Shown in pieces: positions 15,593 to 16,149 of a DNA stretch of 16,149 nucleotides. Position 1 is the first letter of the stretch. Every line of letters starts with the position of its first letter. The translations under genes and the position numbers were made by a program. The notes under the pieces are model-generated. The model worked only from the letters and a program-made list of their open reading frames with translations, had not been told where the DNA came from and searched no databases. Origin of the DNA: RPQJ01 sp052035645 (GTDB lineage: Bacteria > Pseudomonadota > Gammaproteobacteria > Steroidobacterales > Steroidobacteraceae); NCBI GenBank assembly GCA_052035645.1, contig JBPOHK010000019.1, positions 1 through 16,149 of the forward strand, in the 5' to 3' direction.

Positions 15593-16149
15593 ATGACCGG
15601 CATGAATCGAATGAGTGTGATTGCACTGGCGGTGTCAATCGCTCTGGCCGCATCGCACAGCGAAGCCGGTACAAAGCCAGCTCCGATTATCAAGGCACGC
15701 AACCCGAGTGCAATCATCGGTGGCGATGCGATCATCGGCGGGGATGCCATCATCGGTGGCGACCGCTCCAAGGTGAAGTCGCAGGCGATCATTGGCGGTG
15801 ACGCCATCATCGGCGGCGATCGCAGCATCAAGTCTCAGGCCATCATCGGTGGGGATGCCATCATCGGTGGCGACCGCTCCAAGGTGAAGTCGCAGGCGAT
15901 CATCGGCGGTGACGCCATCATCGGCGGCGATCGAGGCATCAAGTCCCAGGCCATCATCGGTGGCGATGCGATCATCGGCGGGGACGCCATCATCGGTGGC
16001 GATGCGATCATTGGCGGGGACGCCATCATCGGTGGCGATCGCGGCGTCAAGTCCCAGGCCATTATCGGTGGTGACGTTCGCAAGGCATTCTCTTCAAGTG
16101 CGCTCGTCGCCGGTCCGATCGAAGCTGTCGACATAAGCAAAGGGCAGCT
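15593..16149 (+). CDS. secreted AIIGGD-repeat protein (3' end outside window)
   Basis: The frame is open from ATG 15593 to the window end (185 codons), with AAGGGGA as ribosome-binding site seven bases upstream. Residues 1-25 look like a signal peptide (hydrophobic VIALAVSIALAAS, likely cleavage after SEA), so the product should be exported. A short linker is followed by residues 40-161: fifteen exact AIIGGD units in groups of 3, 2, 2, 2, 5 and 1, separated by RSKVKSQ, RSIKSQ, RSKVKSQ, RGIKSQ and RGVKSQ. Each unit fits the left-handed beta-helix hexapeptide rule ([LIV]-G-x-x-[STAV]-x), but glycine-Asp-rich calcium-binding rolls are another option. After the repeats, ALVAGPIEAVDISKGQ could start a small beta-rich domain, perhaps DUF5666-like. 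I recognise no function. The gene follows the DUF6502-like gene on the same strand. Confidence 0.85.
   Translation, partial: MTGMNRMSVIALAVSIALAASHSEAGTKPAPIIKARNPSAIIGGDAIIGGDAIIGGDRSKVKSQAIIGGDAIIGGDRSIKSQAIIGGDAIIGGDRSKVKSQAIIGGDAIIGGDRGIKSQAIIGGDAIIGGDAIIGGDAIIGGDAIIGGDRGVKSQAIIGGDVRKAFSSSALVAGPIEAVDISKGQ
15710..16075 (+). repeat. in-frame tandem repeat array (18-base units)
   Basis: Fifteen copies of an 18-base unit encode AIIGGD, with 18- or 21-base linkers. Higher-order copies are visible: a 111-base block starting at 15741 is repeated from 15852 with about four differences, and a 36-base double unit (GGTGGCGATGCG then GGCGGGGAYGCC codon patterns) is tandem from about 15955 to 16030. 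Such high DNA identity suggests recent expansion by slippage or recombination. Confidence 0.93.

Noticed and set aside
15710..16075. CRISPR array as an explanation for the regular repeats
   Set aside because: Units are multiples of three in one open reading frame behind a signal peptide, with no unique spacers of CRISPR length.
15710..16075. RTX-type calcium-binding nonapeptide repeats
   Set aside because: The unit is a hexapeptide with IIGGD, not GGxGxDxUx, and there is an N-terminal signal peptide in place of a type I secretion arrangement.

Overview
This is a high-GC (roughly two-thirds G+C) bacterial chromosome segment. Gene content and order point to a gammaproteobacterium: a mtaD-like deaminase, ubiG, mupP and yciK run together beside gyrA much as in Pseudomonas; trpS, scpA, scpB and an rluB-type gene form a convergent run; and yciO, yciB, yciI and bolA are all present. 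The exact lineage cannot be fixed from this window. I see no tRNA, rRNA, insertion sequence or CRISPR array.

Layout. (1) Positions 1-1685, minus: the 5' two-thirds of gyrA, with a divergent promoter region up to 1855. (2) Positions 1855-7489, plus: a tightly packed operon of mtaD, ubiG, mupP, rmuC, a squalene/phytoene-synthase-like gene and yciK, most of them overlapping by 4-11 bases. It combines nucleoside salvage, ubiquinone synthesis, peptidoglycan recycling and genome maintenance. (3) Positions 7458-11998, minus: yciO, then trpS, scpA, scpB and an rluB-family gene. ScpA and ScpB are the kleisin and winged-helix partners of Smc. The rluB gene runs 32 bases into the end of yciK. (4) Positions 12078-14079, plus: yciB, yciI, bolA and a parvulin-type peptidyl-prolyl isomerase, closed by a clear intrinsic terminator. 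(5) Positions 14080-14699: a long non-coding stretch with an almost ideal CRP-type palindrome and, near its end, a good sigma70 promoter whose -10 overlaps a perfect GTTAACTC/GAGTTAAC palindrome. (6) Positions 14700-16149: a lower-GC two-gene unit, a DUF6502-like protein with a possible helix-turn-helix and then a secreted protein containing fifteen AIIGGD hexapeptides, cut by the window end.

Most of the window is ordinary housekeeping sequence. The points that stand out are: an rluB positional orthologue whose catalytic Asp is Gly; the DUF6502-like/AIIGGD-repeat unit with its own regulatory region, the best candidate for an undescribed system here; a TrpRS with a four-cysteine motif of the iron-sulfur type plus an insertion; and a squalene-synthase-like protein that has lost its first Asp-rich motif and looks like the respiratory complex I assembly factor NDUFAF6.
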